A stretch of 64,000 bases of DNA, from assembly GCF_029846115.1 (NCBI RefSeq), contig NZ_JARVZZ010000001.1:1302001-1366000 (forward strand), written 5' to 3'. The position numbers and the translations under genes are program-made. The stretch comes from Serratia marcescens. Its GTDB lineage: Bacteria > Pseudomonadota > Gammaproteobacteria > Enterobacterales > Enterobacteriaceae. Shown here piece by piece: positions 10,207 to 21,066 of this stretch (within the stretch, counting starts at the first letter, position 1; each line of letters starts with the position of its first letter). Under the pieces are notes generated by a model. That model worked only from the letters and a program-made list of their open reading frames with translations. It ran no database searches and was not told the origin of the DNA.

Positions 10207-10599
10207 TTAGATCAGGGCCACGGCCAGGATGACCACGCTGACGACGATCGTGACGGCCCACAGCCCTTTCACGATGGGGCCCGGTCCCATTTTCTCGCTG
10301 TTGACCACGATATTGGCGGCCTTCGGCGCCAAATCGAACCAGGTTTTGGTGTGCAGCGCCGCCGCCAGCAGGGCGACGACGTTGATCAACAGCACCAACG
10401 GGTTCTGCAAGAAGCCGACGAAGCCGGCCCAGCTCTCGGCGCCGCCCTTCAGCGCGAACACGCCGTAGAGCAGCACGATGCTGAACCAGACCGCCAGCAC
10501 CGAGGTGCCTTCGCGCAGCATGTAGAAACGGTAGAAGCCGAGTTTTTGCCACCAGGTGGGCGTCATGGTGCGCACATAGGGCTTACGTTGAGTTGTCAT
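10207..10599 (-). CDS. frdC: Fumarate reductase membrane subunit C
   Basis: Membrane anchor subunit of 130 residues, with [20 protein letters not shown] at the N-terminus and three hydrophobic helices; the E. coli protein has 131. The start at ATG 10599 is set by homology and lies 14 bases after frdB; longer upstream readings run into frdB. It forms the quinol site with FrdD and frdB's [3Fe-4S] end. Confidence 0.97.
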   Translation of the reverse strand: MTTQRKPYVRTMTPTWWQKLGFYRFYMLREGTSVLAVWFSIVLLYGVFALKGGAESWAGFVGFLQNPLVLLINVVALLAAALHTKTWFDLAPKAANIVVNSEKMGPGPIVKGLWAVTIVVSVVILAVALI

Positions 10600-10613
10600 G
10601 GCAATTTTCTCCC

Positions 10614-11348
10614 TTATTGCGGCTTCAGCATGGCGATCATGAAGTCTTTGGCGCTCTCCACCTTGCCCTGCTGGATGGCGGCGGCGGGATCGACGTGTTT
10701 CGGACAGACTTCGGAGCAATAGCCGACGAAGGTGCAGCTCCAGACACCGTTTTGGCCGTTAAGCTGCGGCATGCGCTGTTTCTTGCCGTGGTCGCGGTTG
10801 TCCAGGTTGTAGCGGTGCGCCAGCGTGATCGCCGCCGGGCCGATAAACTCAGGGTTGAGGCCGAACTGCGGGCAGGCGGCGTAGCACAGGCCGCAGTTGA
10901 TGCAGCCGGAGAACTGGTGGTACTTGGCCATCTGCGCCGGGGTCTGCACGTTCGGGCCGTCCTCCGGTTTGCGATCGTTGCCGATGATGTACGGCTTGAT
11001 CGCCTCCAGGCTTTCGATGAAGTGGGTCATGTCCACCACCAGATCGCGCTCGATCGGGAAGTTGCCCAGTGCTTCGACCTTCATGCCGCCGACGTAATCG
11101 CGCAGGAAGGTTTTGCACGCTAGCTTCGGCACGCGGTTGACCATCATGCCGCAGGAGCCGCAGATCGCCATGCGGCAGGACCAGCGGTAGGAGAGATCCG
11201 GCGCCAGGTTGTCCTTGATGTAGCCCAGGGCGTCGAGCAGCGAGGTCTGTTCGTCGTAAGGCACGGCGTAGGTGACGAAATGCGGCTCGGCGTCGCTTTC
11301 CGGGTTATAGCGCATGACTTCGATCTTCAGGGTTTGCATCTCAGCCAT
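10614..11348 (-). CDS. frdB: Fumarate reductase iron-sulfur subunit
   Basis: Electron-transfer subunit, 244 residues as in E. coli. The plant-type [2Fe-2S] ligands are visible in [10 protein letters not shown] near residue 58, and the [4Fe-4S]/[3Fe-4S] ligands in [12 protein letters not shown] and [11 protein letters not shown]. It passes electrons from menaquinol to the FAD of FrdA. Its start overlaps the end of frdA by 8 bases, suggesting translational coupling. Confidence 0.98.
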   Translation of the reverse strand: MAEMQTLKIEVMRYNPESDAEPHFVTYAVPYDEQTSLLDALGYIKDNLAPDLSYRWSCRMAICGSCGMMVNRVPKLACKTFLRDYVGGMKVEALGNFPIERDLVVDMTHFIESLEAIKPYIIGNDRKPEDGPNVQTPAQMAKYHQFSGCINCGLCYAACPQFGLNPEFIGPAAITLAHRYNLDNRDHGKKQRMPQLNGQNGVWSCTFVGYCSEVCPKHVDPAAAIQQGKVESAKDFMIAMLKPQ

Positions 11349-13137
11349 TTGCCTGCTCCTTATTCTTTTTCTCCTGCGCTTCGGCTTCTGCGCCGTAGAC
11401 GCGTTTGGCCGGCGGCAGCTTGGTGATTTTCACGTCGCTGTATTCGAGGCGTGGCGCACCCTGCGGGTTATGGAACGCCAGCGTATGTTTGAGGAAGTTG
11501 ACGTCGTCACGCTCGGTGCAGCCTTCGTCCAGGCGCTGGTGAGCGCCGCGCGACTCTTTGCGGTTAAACGCGGAGTGCGCCATGCATTCGGCGACGTCCA
11601 GGCCGTAGCCCAGTTCGATGGTGTACAGCAGATCGGTGTTGAACACGCTGGAGTTGTCGGTGATGTTGACGCGCTTGAAGCGCTCTTTCAGCTCCGCCAA
11701 CTTATCGATGGTTTTTTGCATCAGCTCCGGCGTGCGGTAGATGCCGCAGCCTTCTTCCATCGACAGCCCCATTTCGTCGCGGATCTTCGCCCAGTTTTCA
11801 TTGCCTTCCTGCTTCATCAGGTTGCTCAGACGGGTTTCGACGTCGCGGGTTTGCGCATCCAGCGCGCTGCCGTTGGCCGGCGCGGTTTCCAGCGCGCGGC
11901 GGGCCGCTTGCTCACCGGCGACGCGGCCGAACACCACCAGTTCTGCCAGCGAGTTGGAGCCGAGACGGTTGGCGCCGTGCAGGCCGACGGAGGAGCATTC
12001 GCCGACCGCGAACAGCCCCTTGATGCGGGTTTCGCAGTTCTGGTCGGTTTCAATGCCGCCCATGGTGTAGTGCGCGGTAGGGCGCACCGGGATCGGATCT
12101 TTCACCGGATCGACGCCGACGTAGGCCTTGGCCAATTCGCAGATGAACGGCAGCCGCTCCAGCAGCTTTTTCTCGCCCAGGTGGCGCAGATCGAGGTAGA
12201 CCACGTCGCCGCGCGGGGTGGCGATGGTGCGGCCGGCGCGCCATTCGTGCCAGAAGGCCTGGGACACTTTGTCGCGCGGGCCCAGCTCCATGTATTTGTT
12301 CTTCGGTTCGCCCAGCGGGGTTTCCGGGCCCATGCCGTAATCTTGCAGATAGCGGTAGCCGTCCTTGTTTACCAGGATGCCGCCTTCGCCGCGGCAGCCC
12401 TCGGTCATCAGGATGCCGGAACCGGGCAGGCCGGTCGGGTGATACTGCACGAACTCCATGTCGCGCAGCGGCACGCCGTGGTGGAACGCCATACCCATGC
12501 CGTCGCCGGTAACGATGCCGCCGTTGGTGTTGTAGCGGTAAACGCGCCCGGCGCCGCCGGTGGCCATCACCACCGCGTTGGCGCGGATCTGCACGCGGGT
12601 ACCTTCCATCATGTTGAGCGCCACCAGGCCGCGCGCCTGGCCGTCATCCACCAGGATATCCAGCACGAAGTGCTCGTCGAAGCGTTGGATCTGCGGGTAT
12701 TTCAGCGAGGTCTGGAACAGGGTGTGCAGCATGTGGAAGCCGGTCTTGTCGGCGGCGAACCAGGTGCGTTCGATCTTCATGCCGCCGAAGCGCCGAACGT
12801 TGACTGAACCATCCGGTTTGCGGCTCCACGGGCAGCCCCATTGCTCAAGCTGGGTCATCTCGCGCGGGCACTGATGCACGAAGTGATCGACCACGTCCTG
12901 CTCGCACAGCCAGTCGCCGCCGGCGACGGTGTCGTTGAAGTGGTAGTCGAAGGTATCGTGATCCTGGGTGACGGCGGCGGAGCCCCCCTCGGCGGCGACC
13001 GTGTGGCTGCGCATCGGGTAGACCTTAGAGATCAGCGCGATTTTTAGTTGGGGATTGGCTTCCGCTGCGGCTATTGCTGCACGTAAACCAGCGCCCCCGG
13101 CCCCAATAATGGCAAGATCGGCGTTAAAGGTTTGCAC
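11341..13137 (-). CDS. frdA: Fumarate reductase flavoprotein subunit
   Basis: Catalytic subunit that reduces fumarate to succinate. The 598 residues show the dinucleotide fold GAGGAG at residues 12-17 and the covalent-FAD histidine in [10 protein letters not shown] (His45), followed by intact substrate-binding blocks ([25 protein letters not shown]). It heads the frdABCD operon and diverges from epmA across 385 bases. An FNR-like half-site upstream suits its known anaerobic induction. Confidence 0.98.
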   Translation of the reverse strand: MQTFNADLAIIGAGGAGLRAAIAAAEANPQLKIALISKVYPMRSHTVAAEGGSAAVTQDHDTFDYHFNDTVAGGDWLCEQDVVDHFVHQCPREMTQLEQWGCPWSRKPDGSVNVRRFGGMKIERTWFAADKTGFHMLHTLFQTSLKYPQIQRFDEHFVLDILVDDGQARGLVALNMMEGTRVQIRANAVVMATGGAGRVYRYNTNGGIVTGDGMGMAFHHGVPLRDMEFVQYHPTGLPGSGILMTEGCRGEGGILVNKDGYRYLQDYGMGPETPLGEPKNKYMELGPRDKVSQAFWHEWRAGRTIATPRGDVVYLDLRHLGEKKLLERLPFICELAKAYVGVDPVKDPIPVRPTAHYTMGGIETDQNCETRIKGLFAVGECSSVGLHGANRLGSNSLAELVVFGRVAGEQAARRALETAPANGSALDAQTRDVETRLSNLMKQEGNENWAKIRDEMGLSMEEGCGIYRTPELMQKTIDKLAELKERFKRVNITDNSSVFNTDLLYTIELGYGLDVAECMAHSAFNRKESRGAHQRLDEGCTERDDVNFLKHTLAFHNPQGAPRLEYSDVKITKLPPAKRVYGAEAEAQEKKNKEQANG

Positions 13138-13311
13138 TGCATTCCTCCAATGTTCTTGTTAAGAACGGCAAGTTAAATATCTATGCTTAAAATTTAGCGA
13201 ACTCTTCGGGTGCTAACTAATTGAACCGATTAATGTTGCTTAAAGGTTAAGGATAGATATCTCCCACCAATAATGGGGAATTAACTATACCTAAAGTTAA
13301 GTAGTCGAAAT

Positions 13312-13325
13312 TTGATGTGATCGAT
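13312..13325. promoter_or_regulatory. Possible FNR half-site in the frdA/epmA region
   Basis: TTGAT followed by GTGATCGAT provides one perfect FNR half-site (ATCAA on the frdA strand); the other half is poor. It is about 175 bases upstream of the frdA start. The 385-bp interval 13138-13522 also holds an inverted repeat TTAACT-N8-AGTTAA at 13281-13300 and is AT-rich, with no small gene seen. Confidence 0.35.
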
Positions 13326-13522
13326 TGTTTTGTCGATTAACGCTAGCCCAACAGGCTTGTCTGTTTTTTTGCGCGTTCGGCCTGCTTTACCCTTTTTAAC
13401 GCGCTTTTGCCGCCCATTTATCGGAAATTGGCGTTATGGCCGGTTGTACATCGTGAAGAATTTGTTTGGCTGCAAGGATGCGAGTAGACTGCATCCCCTG
13501 TTTGATTTCGGAGTTAATTACC

Positions 13523-14500
13523 ATGAGCGAAACGGCAAGCTGGCAGCCTAGTGCACCCATCGCCAATTTGTTGAAACGCGCAGCGATTCTGGCTGAGATC
13601 CGGCGTTTCTTCGCCGATCGTGGCGTGCTGGAAGTTGAGACGCCCACCATGAGCCAGGCGACGGTCACCGACGTTCACCTGTTCCCGTTCGAGACGCGTT
13701 TCGTCGGGCCGGGGGCGGCAGAGGGCCTGACGCTATACATGATGACCAGCCCGGAATATCACATGAAGCGCCTGCTGGCGGCGGGCAGCGGCCCGATCTA
13801 CCAAATGGGGCGCAGCTTCCGCAATGAAGAAGCCGGGCGGCATCACAACCCGGAATTCACCATGCTGGAGTGGTACCGTCCGCACTACGACATGTACCGC
13901 CTGATGAACGAAGTGGACGATCTGCTGCAACAGGTGCTGGACTGCGAGAGCGCGGAGACCCTGTCTTATCAGCAGGCGTTCCTGCGCCATCTGGACATCG
14001 ATCCGCTGTCGGCGGAGAAGGCGCAGCTGCGCGAAGCGGCGGCCAAACTCGACTTGAGCAACATCGCCGATACCGAAGAAGATCGCGATACGCTGCTGCA
14101 GCTGCTGTTCACCGTGGGCGTGGAGCCGCATATCGGCCGTGAAAAGCCGGCGTTCGTTTACCACTTCCCGGCAAGCCAGGCGGCGTTGGCGGAGATCAGC
14201 ACCGAGGATCACCGCGTGGCGGAGCGTTTCGAGGTGTACTTCAAGGGCATTGAGCTGGCGAACGGTTTCCGCGAGCTGACCGACGGTCGTGAACAGCAGC
14301 AGCGCTTCGAGCAGGACAATCGCAAACGCGCGGAGCGCGGCCTGCCGCAGCAGCCGATCGACTACAACCTGCTGGCGGCGTTGCAGCACGGCATGCCGGA
14401 ATGTTCCGGCGTGGCGCTGGGCGTGGATCGCCTGGTGATGCTGGCGCTGGGCGCCGAGAGCCTGAGCGACGTGTTGGCCTTCCCGGTCGGGATCGCCTGA
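13523..14500 (+). CDS. epmA: EF-P--(R)-beta-lysine ligase EpmA
   Basis: Paralogue of the lysyl-tRNA synthetase catalytic core (also called PoxA/GenX) that attaches (R)-beta-lysine to Lys34 of EF-P. The start ATG 13523 gives [12 protein letters not shown] and a 325-residue product, the E. coli length; an upstream in-frame start is not family-like. Class II synthetase motifs are visible: EVETPTM (motif 1), [21 protein letters not shown] (motif 2) and [13 protein letters not shown] (motif 3). No anticodon-binding domain is present. Confidence 0.96.
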   Translation: MSETASWQPSAPIANLLKRAAILAEIRRFFADRGVLEVETPTMSQATVTDVHLFPFETRFVGPGAAEGLTLYMMTSPEYHMKRLLAAGSGPIYQMGRSFRNEEAGRHHNPEFTMLEWYRPHYDMYRLMNEVDDLLQQVLDCESAETLSYQQAFLRHLDIDPLSAEKAQLREAAAKLDLSNIADTEEDRDTLLQLLFTVGVEPHIGREKPAFVYHFPASQAALAEISTEDHRVAERFEVYFKGIELANGFRELTDGREQQQRFEQDNRKRAERGLPQQPIDYNLLAALQHGMPECSGVALGVDRLVMLALGAESLSDVLAFPVGIA

Positions 14501-14522
14501 CGTTTCAGGCGGTGAGAAAAGC

Positions 14523-14550
14523 AAAAGGGCCGGCATTTGCCGGCCCTTTT
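14523..14550. terminator. Bidirectional terminator between epmA and mscM
   Basis: A perfect 13-bp stem, AAAAGGGCCGGCA and its complement around two bases, ends in a T run on the plus strand. It lies between convergent epmA and mscM. Confidence 0.9.
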
Positions 14551-14567
14551 TTTATCGCGAGAAGCGC

Positions 14568-17500
14568 TTACAGGCCCCCGGCGTCGCGCTTGGTGTTCGG
14601 CGCCGGTGTAGACGGTGGCGTACGGCCGTTGTTGGTCAGCCGCGACAGCGTCTCGGTGCGCACCTGGAACGGCGGGTACGGCAGTGTGATGCCGTGCTCG
14701 CGGTAGCCCGCCAGGATCAGCTGGTGGATCTCGTGGCGCAGCGGCATGCGGTGGCCCATCTCGGCGGCGTAAATACGCATCTCGAAGATCTGGATACCTT
14801 GTTGCAGATCGACCAGGTAAACCTCCGGCGCCGGGTTATCCAGCACCAGCGAGCAGCGCTCGGCGGCGTTCATCAGGATCTTGGTCACCTCTTCGCTGTT
14901 GGCTTCGCCCGGCGCCGGCACGGTCAGCACCACACGGGTCAGATTATCCGACAGCGACCAGTTGACGAACTGCTCGGTGATGAAGGCTTTGTTCGGCACG
15001 ATGATCTCTTTGCGGTCCCAGTCTGAAATGGTGGTGGCGCGGGTGTTGATCTTGGTGACGGTGCCGGTCAGGTTGCGGATCGTCACGGTGTCGCCGATGC
15101 GGATCGGTTTCTCGAACAGGATGATCAGGCCGGAGATGAAGTTGGAGAAGATCTCCTGCATGCCGAAGCCCAACCCCAGACTGAGCGCGGTAACCACCCA
15201 TTGCAGTTTCGACCATTCGATGCCGATCCAGGCGAAGCTGAGCACCGCGCCGAACACCAGCAGCAGGTACTTGGTGATGGTGGTGATGGCGTAGCCGGTG
15301 CCCGGCGTCAGATCCAGGTGCTGCAGCACAGCCAGCTCCAGCAGCGCCGGCAGGTTGCGCACCAGCTGCATGGTGATGATCAACACCAGAATGGCGATCA
15401 GAACCGCACCGAGGGTGATCGGATGGGCGGTTTCCACGCCGTTCACCGTCGAGGTCACGTCCCACAGCGAGATGTTTTCCAGGAAGGCGAACGCGGAGTG
15501 GATCTCCGACCACAGCACGATCACCGACACCAGCGCGATCAGCGTCAGGATCGAACGTACCAGCCGCAGCGACTGGGCGCTGATGGTGTCCAGATCGAAG
15601 TCCGAATCGTCCGGATCGATGGCTCCTTCGGTGCTGTTCGGGGTGTGCGAGGTTTCGTCTTCGCCGCGGGCGCGCTGGGCCAGAATGTCGGCGCGGCGCT
15701 GTTTGGCGCGATCGAAGGCGATGCGCCGCCGTTGGATCAACATCCAGCGGCGGATGATGTGGTAGATGACCAGCAGCAGGAACCAGATCGCCACCGAGGT
15801 TTCCAGGCGCGCCAACAGCGCCTGCGCGGTGGTGAGGTAACCGACGGTCGAGGCCAGCGCCGCCAGCAGCGGCGCCGACAGCAGTAGCCCCCAGAAGGCG
15901 CTGTTGAGCATGTTGTCGCCGGAGCCGTTTTTATCCAGATACAGCGGGATGCCGGCGCGCTTCAGGCTATGGGTGACCAGCGCCAGCGCCAGACACAGCA
16001 GGATGAAGCACAGCCGCCCCAGCGTGTTGGCGAACTCGCGTTCTTTCAGGCTATCGAAGGTGATCAGCGCCATGATCAGCGGCACGATCAGCCAGATCGA
16101 CATCTTGTAGTAGCGCATGGCGCGCGAAACCTGCTTCGCCGGCCAGCGGAAGTGCACGATGAACAGCCCCTGCGGGTGGGCAAAGGCGGCGCAGATCATG
16201 CAGAGCCACAGGATCGGCAGCGTGGCGGTCACCCCTTTGCCGATCGCTTCCGCCACCGGGTAGTTCCAGGCGCTCTGCAGGCCGTAACCGAGCGCGGCCC
16301 ACAGCACCGGCAGCGGCATTGCCACCAGAATCGACCAGAACACGGTGCGCACCGTCAGGAAGAATTCGTCCTGCGTCACCTTGCCGACGCGGCTGCTGGC
16401 GCGCTCGAGGAAAGCGTGATAGTGCTTGCGCGAACTGATGCTGAAAATCACCAGCAGTAGGGCGCCGAAGATCGGGATCAGCGTTTCGCGGCTGGTCACC
16501 ATCATCATGAAGGCGCCGCCGAGCTGCGACAGCGTGTCCAGCGACAGGACGCGCGTCAGATCGTGCGCCACGTTGAGCGGATAAGAGAAGTTGATCGGAT
16601 TGACGTCCGGCACCCAGAACAGATAGCGGTGGGTGGCGTCGCGAATTTCGTTCAACGCTTCGATCAGCTGGGTGTTGGCCACCTTCAGCTTGGTCAGCTC
16701 GAGGATTTGGGTGTCGCAACCGGACAGCAGCGAGTTCAGCAGCTCGCGCTGGGTGCGCAATTGGGCATCGACGATGCGCTGCTCCTGGTTGGTCAGCGCG
16801 CTGCCGTCGTCACGTTTGAATTCGCGCTGCGACAGTTTTTCCAGCTGATTTTCAAACTGCAGGCGCTGCACGCGCAGCTGGGCCATGTCGCCGTCCAGCT
16901 GTTGCGGTTTGGGCATTTCCGGCAGCGTCGCCACCTGGGCGCGCAGGGTTTCCCCCAAAGCCGACGATGAGCCGAGCCACTGGGCCTGTTCGATGATGGT
17001 GCTCAGCGCCTGACGCACCTGCAGCGTCTGCGCCGCCGCCTGCCGCTGCTGCGACGAAATCAGATCCATGCGCTGAGCCTGGCTGTTCAACGCGGCGGAC
17101 AGTTCGCGGTTGATCTGCAGCTGTTGGCTGATGCTTTTTGGCAAATCGCCGTTCTGCTCGGCCAACTGCTCGGTTTTTTCCAGCGCCAGTTCCGCTTCGC
17201 GTTGGCGTTGGGCATTGAGGTTGTTGCGCAGCGCCTGCAGCTGAACGTCTATTTTCTCGTGGCGCTTTTTATAGACTTCGGCGCGCATACGCGCCAACTC
17301 CTGACGGTTGTTGGCCGACAGCTGCGCCAGCTCCAGCTCGTCCACTTTGGCTTTGCGCGCTGCGGCTTCGGTCTGCAGCAGGGCCAGAGCGGCCTGCGCG
17401 TATGGCGTGGTCGGGTTGGCGGGCTGCGCTTGCAGACGGCGCTGCACTTCCGTCAGCGCACGGCGGGCGTCGGTCTGCTGCTGCGGCAGTTGGCCGAGCG

Positions 17501-17915
17501 AATCGCTGATTTCCCGCGTGCGATCCTGCTCTTGTTGCAGCAGGCGCGCCTGTTCCAGCAGCAGGCTGCTGGTTTGCAGGATCTGCTGTTCCAGCTCGGC
17601 GGCCGGCAGATCGTCGCCGTTCGGCAGGATCTTGTTGCTTTCCAGTACCAGCTGACGGCGCAGTTCCTGCGTCATCTTCGGGAAATCGTCGATCACTCTC
17701 TGATACTGCTCGGAGCGAGTCTGCGACTCTTTACGCTCCGTCAGCCAGTTGAGGGCGCTTTGCAGCGCCTCGGTGGTCTCCGCCTGATTCGGCGCGTTTT
17801 TGCTGCTTTCCGCCTGCTTCAGCTCCTGTTTGAGCTGGTTCTCGGTCGGCACGGGGGCGGCCAGCGCCGGTTGCCACAGCAGGCAACCGAGCAAAAGCGT
17901 GATGATCAGGCGCAC
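14568..17915 (-). CDS. mscM: Miniconductance mechanosensitive channel MscM (YjeP)
   Basis: Large MscS-family channel, 1115 residues (E. coli 1107), that opens under membrane tension. The start is placed at GTG 17915, preceded by AAAGGAA and giving the signal sequence MRLIITLLLGCLLWQPALA; the open frame continues upstream into psd but lacks a signal there. A periplasmic Gln/Glu-rich coiled-coil domain fills residues 25-480, followed by many membrane helices and the C-terminal MscS pore and beta domain (GLGFGMQEIFSNFISGLI). Only 13 bases separate it from psd. Confidence 0.94.
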   Translation of the reverse strand: MRLIITLLLGCLLWQPALAAPVPTENQLKQELKQAESSKNAPNQAETTEALQSALNWLTERKESQTRSEQYQRVIDDFPKMTQELRRQLVLESNKILPNGDDLPAAELEQQILQTSSLLLEQARLLQQEQDRTREISDSLGQLPQQQTDARRALTEVQRRLQAQPANPTTPYAQAALALLQTEAAARKAKVDELELAQLSANNRQELARMRAEVYKKRHEKIDVQLQALRNNLNAQRQREAELALEKTEQLAEQNGDLPKSISQQLQINRELSAALNSQAQRMDLISSQQRQAAAQTLQVRQALSTIIEQAQWLGSSSALGETLRAQVATLPEMPKPQQLDGDMAQLRVQRLQFENQLEKLSQREFKRDDGSALTNQEQRIVDAQLRTQRELLNSLLSGCDTQILELTKLKVANTQLIEALNEIRDATHRYLFWVPDVNPINFSYPLNVAHDLTRVLSLDTLSQLGGAFMMMVTSRETLIPIFGALLLVIFSISSRKHYHAFLERASSRVGKVTQDEFFLTVRTVFWSILVAMPLPVLWAALGYGLQSAWNYPVAEAIGKGVTATLPILWLCMICAAFAHPQGLFIVHFRWPAKQVSRAMRYYKMSIWLIVPLIMALITFDSLKEREFANTLGRLCFILLCLALALVTHSLKRAGIPLYLDKNGSGDNMLNSAFWGLLLSAPLLAALASTVGYLTTAQALLARLETSVAIWFLLLVIYHIIRRWMLIQRRRIAFDRAKQRRADILAQRARGEDETSHTPNSTEGAIDPDDSDFDLDTISAQSLRLVRSILTLIALVSVIVLWSEIHSAFAFLENISLWDVTSTVNGVETAHPITLGAVLIAILVLIITMQLVRNLPALLELAVLQHLDLTPGTGYAITTITKYLLLVFGAVLSFAWIGIEWSKLQWVVTALSLGLGFGMQEIFSNFISGLIILFEKPIRIGDTVTIRNLTGTVTKINTRATTISDWDRKEIIVPNKAFITEQFVNWSLSDNLTRVVLTVPAPGEANSEEVTKILMNAAERCSLVLDNPAPEVYLVDLQQGIQIFEMRIYAAEMGHRMPLRHEIHQLILAGYREHGITLPYPPFQVRTETLSRLTNNGRTPPSTPAPNTKRDAGGL

Positions 17916-17928
17916 GGCGTCGATTCCT

Positions 17929-18822
17929 TTAGATCGGGGTCTGTGGTGTTTTAGCGGCGGCCGGGATTTCGGCGAAGGCCTCACCCATGCGGGTGACGCT
18001 GCCGTTATGCAACTGCGGCGCGAACTGCACGCTACCTGCGGTAAACAGGTTGATCACCGTGGAGCCGAGTTTGAAACGGCCCATCTCGGCGCCTTTTTCC
18101 AGCGCGATGGCGCCTTCTTCACCGGTGGCCGGGTAGGTCCAGCGTTTGATGATGCCTTCGCGCGGCGGCGTAACGGTGCCGGCCCAGACGGTCTCGATGC
18201 TGCCGACGATGGTGGCGCCGACCAGGATTTGCACCATCGGCCCGATGTCGGTGTCGAACACGCAGATCACGCGCTCATTGCGCGCGAACAGGTTAGGCAC
18301 GTTGGCGGCGGTGAGCGGGTTGACCGAGAACAGATCGCCCGGCACATAGATCATTTCGCGCAGCACGCCGGCGCACGGCATGTGCACGCGGTGGTAGTCG
18401 CGTGGCGCCAGATAGGTGGTGGCGAACAGGCCGTTGCGGAACGGCTCGGCCAGCAGGTAGTTGCCGGCCAGCAGCGCCTCCAGGCTGTAATGGTGGCCTT
18501 TGGCCTGGAAGATTTGGTCCTCGCGGATCGGGCCGAGCTGGCTGATGGCGCCATCGGCGGGCAGCGCCAGCCAGTTGGCGTCGGCGACGATCGGGCGCGC
18601 GCCGTCGCGCAGCGGGCGCACGAAGAAGTCGTTGAAGGTGGCGTAAGACGCCAGGTCCGGATTTTTCGCTTCCTGCATATCGACGCGGTAGAAGCGGGCG
18701 AAGGCCTTGACCACCAGTTGGGTCAGCCAGCCGGCCCGTTTGTCGGCGCCCCAGCCCGCCAGGCGGGTCAGCGCCAGCTTCGGCAGCCAATATTGCAATT
18801 TAATCTTAATGCTATCCAGCAC
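17929..18822 (-). CDS. psd: Phosphatidylserine decarboxylase
   Basis: Makes phosphatidylethanolamine from phosphatidylserine at the inner membrane. The proenzyme cleaves itself at LGST, near Ser254, to form the pyruvoyl group; the motif is intact ([13 protein letters not shown]). The start is GTG 18822 after GAGG, giving [16 protein letters not shown]; an upstream in-frame ATG is not family-like. At 297 residues it is shorter at the C-terminus than the 322-residue E. coli protein. It is co-directional and close to mscM, an operon also found in E. coli. Confidence 0.95.
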   Translation of the reverse strand: MLDSIKIKLQYWLPKLALTRLAGWGADKRAGWLTQLVVKAFARFYRVDMQEAKNPDLASYATFNDFFVRPLRDGARPIVADANWLALPADGAISQLGPIREDQIFQAKGHHYSLEALLAGNYLLAEPFRNGLFATTYLAPRDYHRVHMPCAGVLREMIYVPGDLFSVNPLTAANVPNLFARNERVICVFDTDIGPMVQILVGATIVGSIETVWAGTVTPPREGIIKRWTYPATGEEGAIALEKGAEMGRFKLGSTVINLFTAGSVQFAPQLHNGSVTRMGEAFAEIPAAAKTPQTPI

Positions 18823-18898
18823 GTTAACCTCGTGAATCAGGGTAAAGGGCGCGCATTGTAACGAGGGTTCCGCCGTCGTCAATGCCCGCCCGTCAGTG

Positions 18899-19948
18899 TC
18901 AGTCTGCGGCGTCCGTGAAGTTCTTGCGAACCTTCACCTGCGCCATGCTTTCCAGAATGCGGTGATAGTTGTCGAAACGCTCTTCCGCGATATCGCCTTT
19001 CTCCATCGCCGCGCGGATGGCGCAGCCGGGATCGGTATCGTGGCGGCAGTCACGGAATTTGCAACCGCCTAAATAATCACGGAATTCGACAAATCCGCGG
19101 GTAATTTGTTCCGGCTCCAGGTGCCACAGGCCAAACTCGCGCACCCCTGGGGAGTCGATCACGTCGCCGCCGTGCTGGAAATGGTACAGCCGCGCGGCGG
19201 TGGTGGTATGTTGCCCGAGGCCCGAGACGTCGGAAACCTGATTTACCAGAATTTGCTCATCAGACGGCGGCAGCAGCGCGTTAAGCAGGCTGGACTTGCC
19301 GACCCCCGACTGGCCGGCGAAGATGCTGATGCGCCCGGCCAGCGCCTGTTCGAACTCCGCCATGCCTTCCCGCGTTTGGCTGGAGACTTCCAGCACCCGG
19401 TAGCCAATCTTGCGATAGATATCCATCATGCCGTCGACCAACTTGCGCGCTTCGGCATCCAGCAGGTCAATTTTGTTGAGCACGATCAGCGGCTCGACTT
19501 CGAGCGTTTCGCAGGCCACCAGATAGCGATCGATGATGTTCAGCGACAGCTCGGGCAGGATCGCCGACACGATGACGATCTGATTGATATTGGCGGCGAT
19601 TGGCTTCACGCCGTCGTAGAAGTCTGGGCGCGTCAGCACCGAGGTGCGCTCGTGCACCGCCTCCACGATGCCCTTCACCCCTTCATGGGTGCCCAGGCCG
19701 GGGCGCCACACCACGCGATCGCCGGTGACCAGCGATCGCAGCGTGCGGCGGATGTTGCAGCGGTGCTGAGTGCCATCCGGCGCCTCAACGTCGGCGTGCA
19801 TGCCGAAACGGCTGATGACGATGCCTTCCTGCGGCTCGCCCAGTTGGGAATCATCCGGTTCCGGTTTGTTATCAGTGCGCTTCAGGCGACGCTGATGGTT
19901 CGCCTGCACGCGGCGTTGCTGACCTTTGGACAGTTTGTTCTTACTCAC
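18899..19948 (-). CDS. rsgA: Ribosome small-subunit GTPase RsgA
   Basis: Circularly permuted GTPase that assists late 30S maturation. The 349 residues show an N-terminal OB fold after a basic [17 protein letters not shown] stretch, the permuted G domain (NKIDLL before the P-loop GQSGVGKSS) and a C-terminal zinc site in [14 protein letters not shown]. It is divergent from orn and upstream of psd on the same strand. Confidence 0.97.
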   Translation of the reverse strand: MSKNKLSKGQQRRVQANHQRRLKRTDNKPEPDDSQLGEPQEGIVISRFGMHADVEAPDGTQHRCNIRRTLRSLVTGDRVVWRPGLGTHEGVKGIVEAVHERTSVLTRPDFYDGVKPIAANINQIVIVSAILPELSLNIIDRYLVACETLEVEPLIVLNKIDLLDAEARKLVDGMMDIYRKIGYRVLEVSSQTREGMAEFEQALAGRISIFAGQSGVGKSSLLNALLPPSDEQILVNQVSDVSGLGQHTTTAARLYHFQHGGDVIDSPGVREFGLWHLEPEQITRGFVEFRDYLGGCKFRDCRHDTDPGCAIRAAMEKGDIAEERFDNYHRILESMAQVKVRKNFTDAAD

Positions 19949-20188
19949 TGCGCCTCACTTGACTCGGTTTTATACCTTTACACGTACGGCGGCGGTAGGG
20001 GATTTCCCCGGCCGCAGCCTTGAACCCATAGGGGTATATGTCGCCCAGGGCGACCAAAAAGACTATGATACACGCTATTTTATATTAAATAACCGTTGTT
20101 AGCCGCCGGCTGCGGCGCGTCGCCACCGGCGGCGCCCGTCGTCTCGTCCGCACAGCGTTTTTCTCTCGGCTTTTAGGCAGGAAACATC

Positions 20189-20734
20189 ATGACAGGAAAC
20201 GAAAATAACCTGATTTGGATCGATTTGGAGATGACCGGGCTGGATCCCGAGCGTGACCGCATTATCGAGATCGCCACGCTGGTCACCGACGCTAACCTGA
20301 ACATCCTGGCGGAAGGGCCGGTGATCGCCGTGCACCAGTCCGACGAGCAGCTGGCGCTGATGGACGAGTGGAACGTGCGCACCCATACCGGCAGCGGGCT
20401 GGTGGAGCGGGTGAAAGCCAGCCGCCAGGACGATCGCGCCGCCGAGCTGGAAACGATAGCCTTCCTGCAACAGTGGGTGCCGGCCGGCAAATCACCGATC
20501 TGCGGCAACAGCGTGGGCCAGGACCGCCGTTTCCTGTTCCGCTATATGCCGGAGCTGGAGGCCTACTTCCATTACCGCTACCTGGACGTCAGCACGCTGA
20601 AGGAGCTGGCGCGCCGCTGGAAGCCGGAAATTCTCGCCGGTTTTAAGAAGCAGGGCACCCATCAGGCGCTGGATGACATCCGCGAATCGGTGGCCGAACT
20701 GGCTTATTACCGCGAACATTTCATTCAGCTTTAA
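20189..20734 (+). CDS. orn: Oligoribonuclease
   Basis: DEDDh 3'-5' exoribonuclease that degrades 2-5-nt RNAs, including pGpG from c-di-GMP turnover. The 181 residues carry the acidic motifs [10 protein letters not shown] (residues 10-19), the central Asp of NSVGQDRRF, and the final [10 protein letters not shown]. It is divergent from rsgA across 240 bases that hold a perfect palindrome (20040-20054) and a TATGAT box at 20064. Confidence 0.98.
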   Translation: MTGNENNLIWIDLEMTGLDPERDRIIEIATLVTDANLNILAEGPVIAVHQSDEQLALMDEWNVRTHTGSGLVERVKASRQDDRAAELETIAFLQQWVPAGKSPICGNSVGQDRRFLFRYMPELEAYFHYRYLDVSTLKELARRWKPEILAGFKKQGTHQALDDIRESVAELAYYREHFIQL

Positions 20735-20844
20735 GGCGATGGCGGCCCCTCTGGGGAAAAAACGCCGGTTTAGCCGCTTAATTCGCCAATCTGGCGCTTT
20801 AATCGGCAATCAAACAAAAATCGCGTTTTTTTGCTTTCAGGGGC

Positions 20845-20872
20845 TTGCGACAAAAAGGATTTCTCGTATAAT
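20845..20872 (+). promoter_or_regulatory. Promoter of the first tRNA-Gly gene
   Basis: TTGCGA and TATAAT are separated by 16 bases, followed by a GC-rich discriminator (GCGCACCCCG), typical of stable-RNA promoters under stringent control. It lies about 55 bases upstream of the tRNA. Confidence 0.75.
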
Positions 20873-20925
20873 GCGCACCCCGTACCGATGAAGAATTTCG
20901 TAACGTTCCACCATCGATACGCCGG

Positions 20926-21001
<76 letters not shown>

Positions 21002-21037
21002 AAATTATACGCTGTAGAGTTTTCTGCAGATGACGAG

Positions 21038-21066
21038 AAAGGGGCTTTTGCCCCTTTTTCGTTTTT
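21038..21066 (+). terminator. Terminator after tRNA-Gly copy 1
   Basis: AAAGGGGC and GCCCCTTT form an 8-bp stem around TTTT with T-rich sequence after it, 36 bases past the tRNA. It would stop the stable-RNA transcript before the autotransporter and the other two tRNAs. Confidence 0.85.

Noticed and set aside
18899..18945. AGAACTT followed by ACTGA near the end of rsgA as a sigma-E promoter for psd
   Set aside because: The spacing between the elements is 14 bases and the -10 is poor, unlike known sigma-E promoters with about 16.
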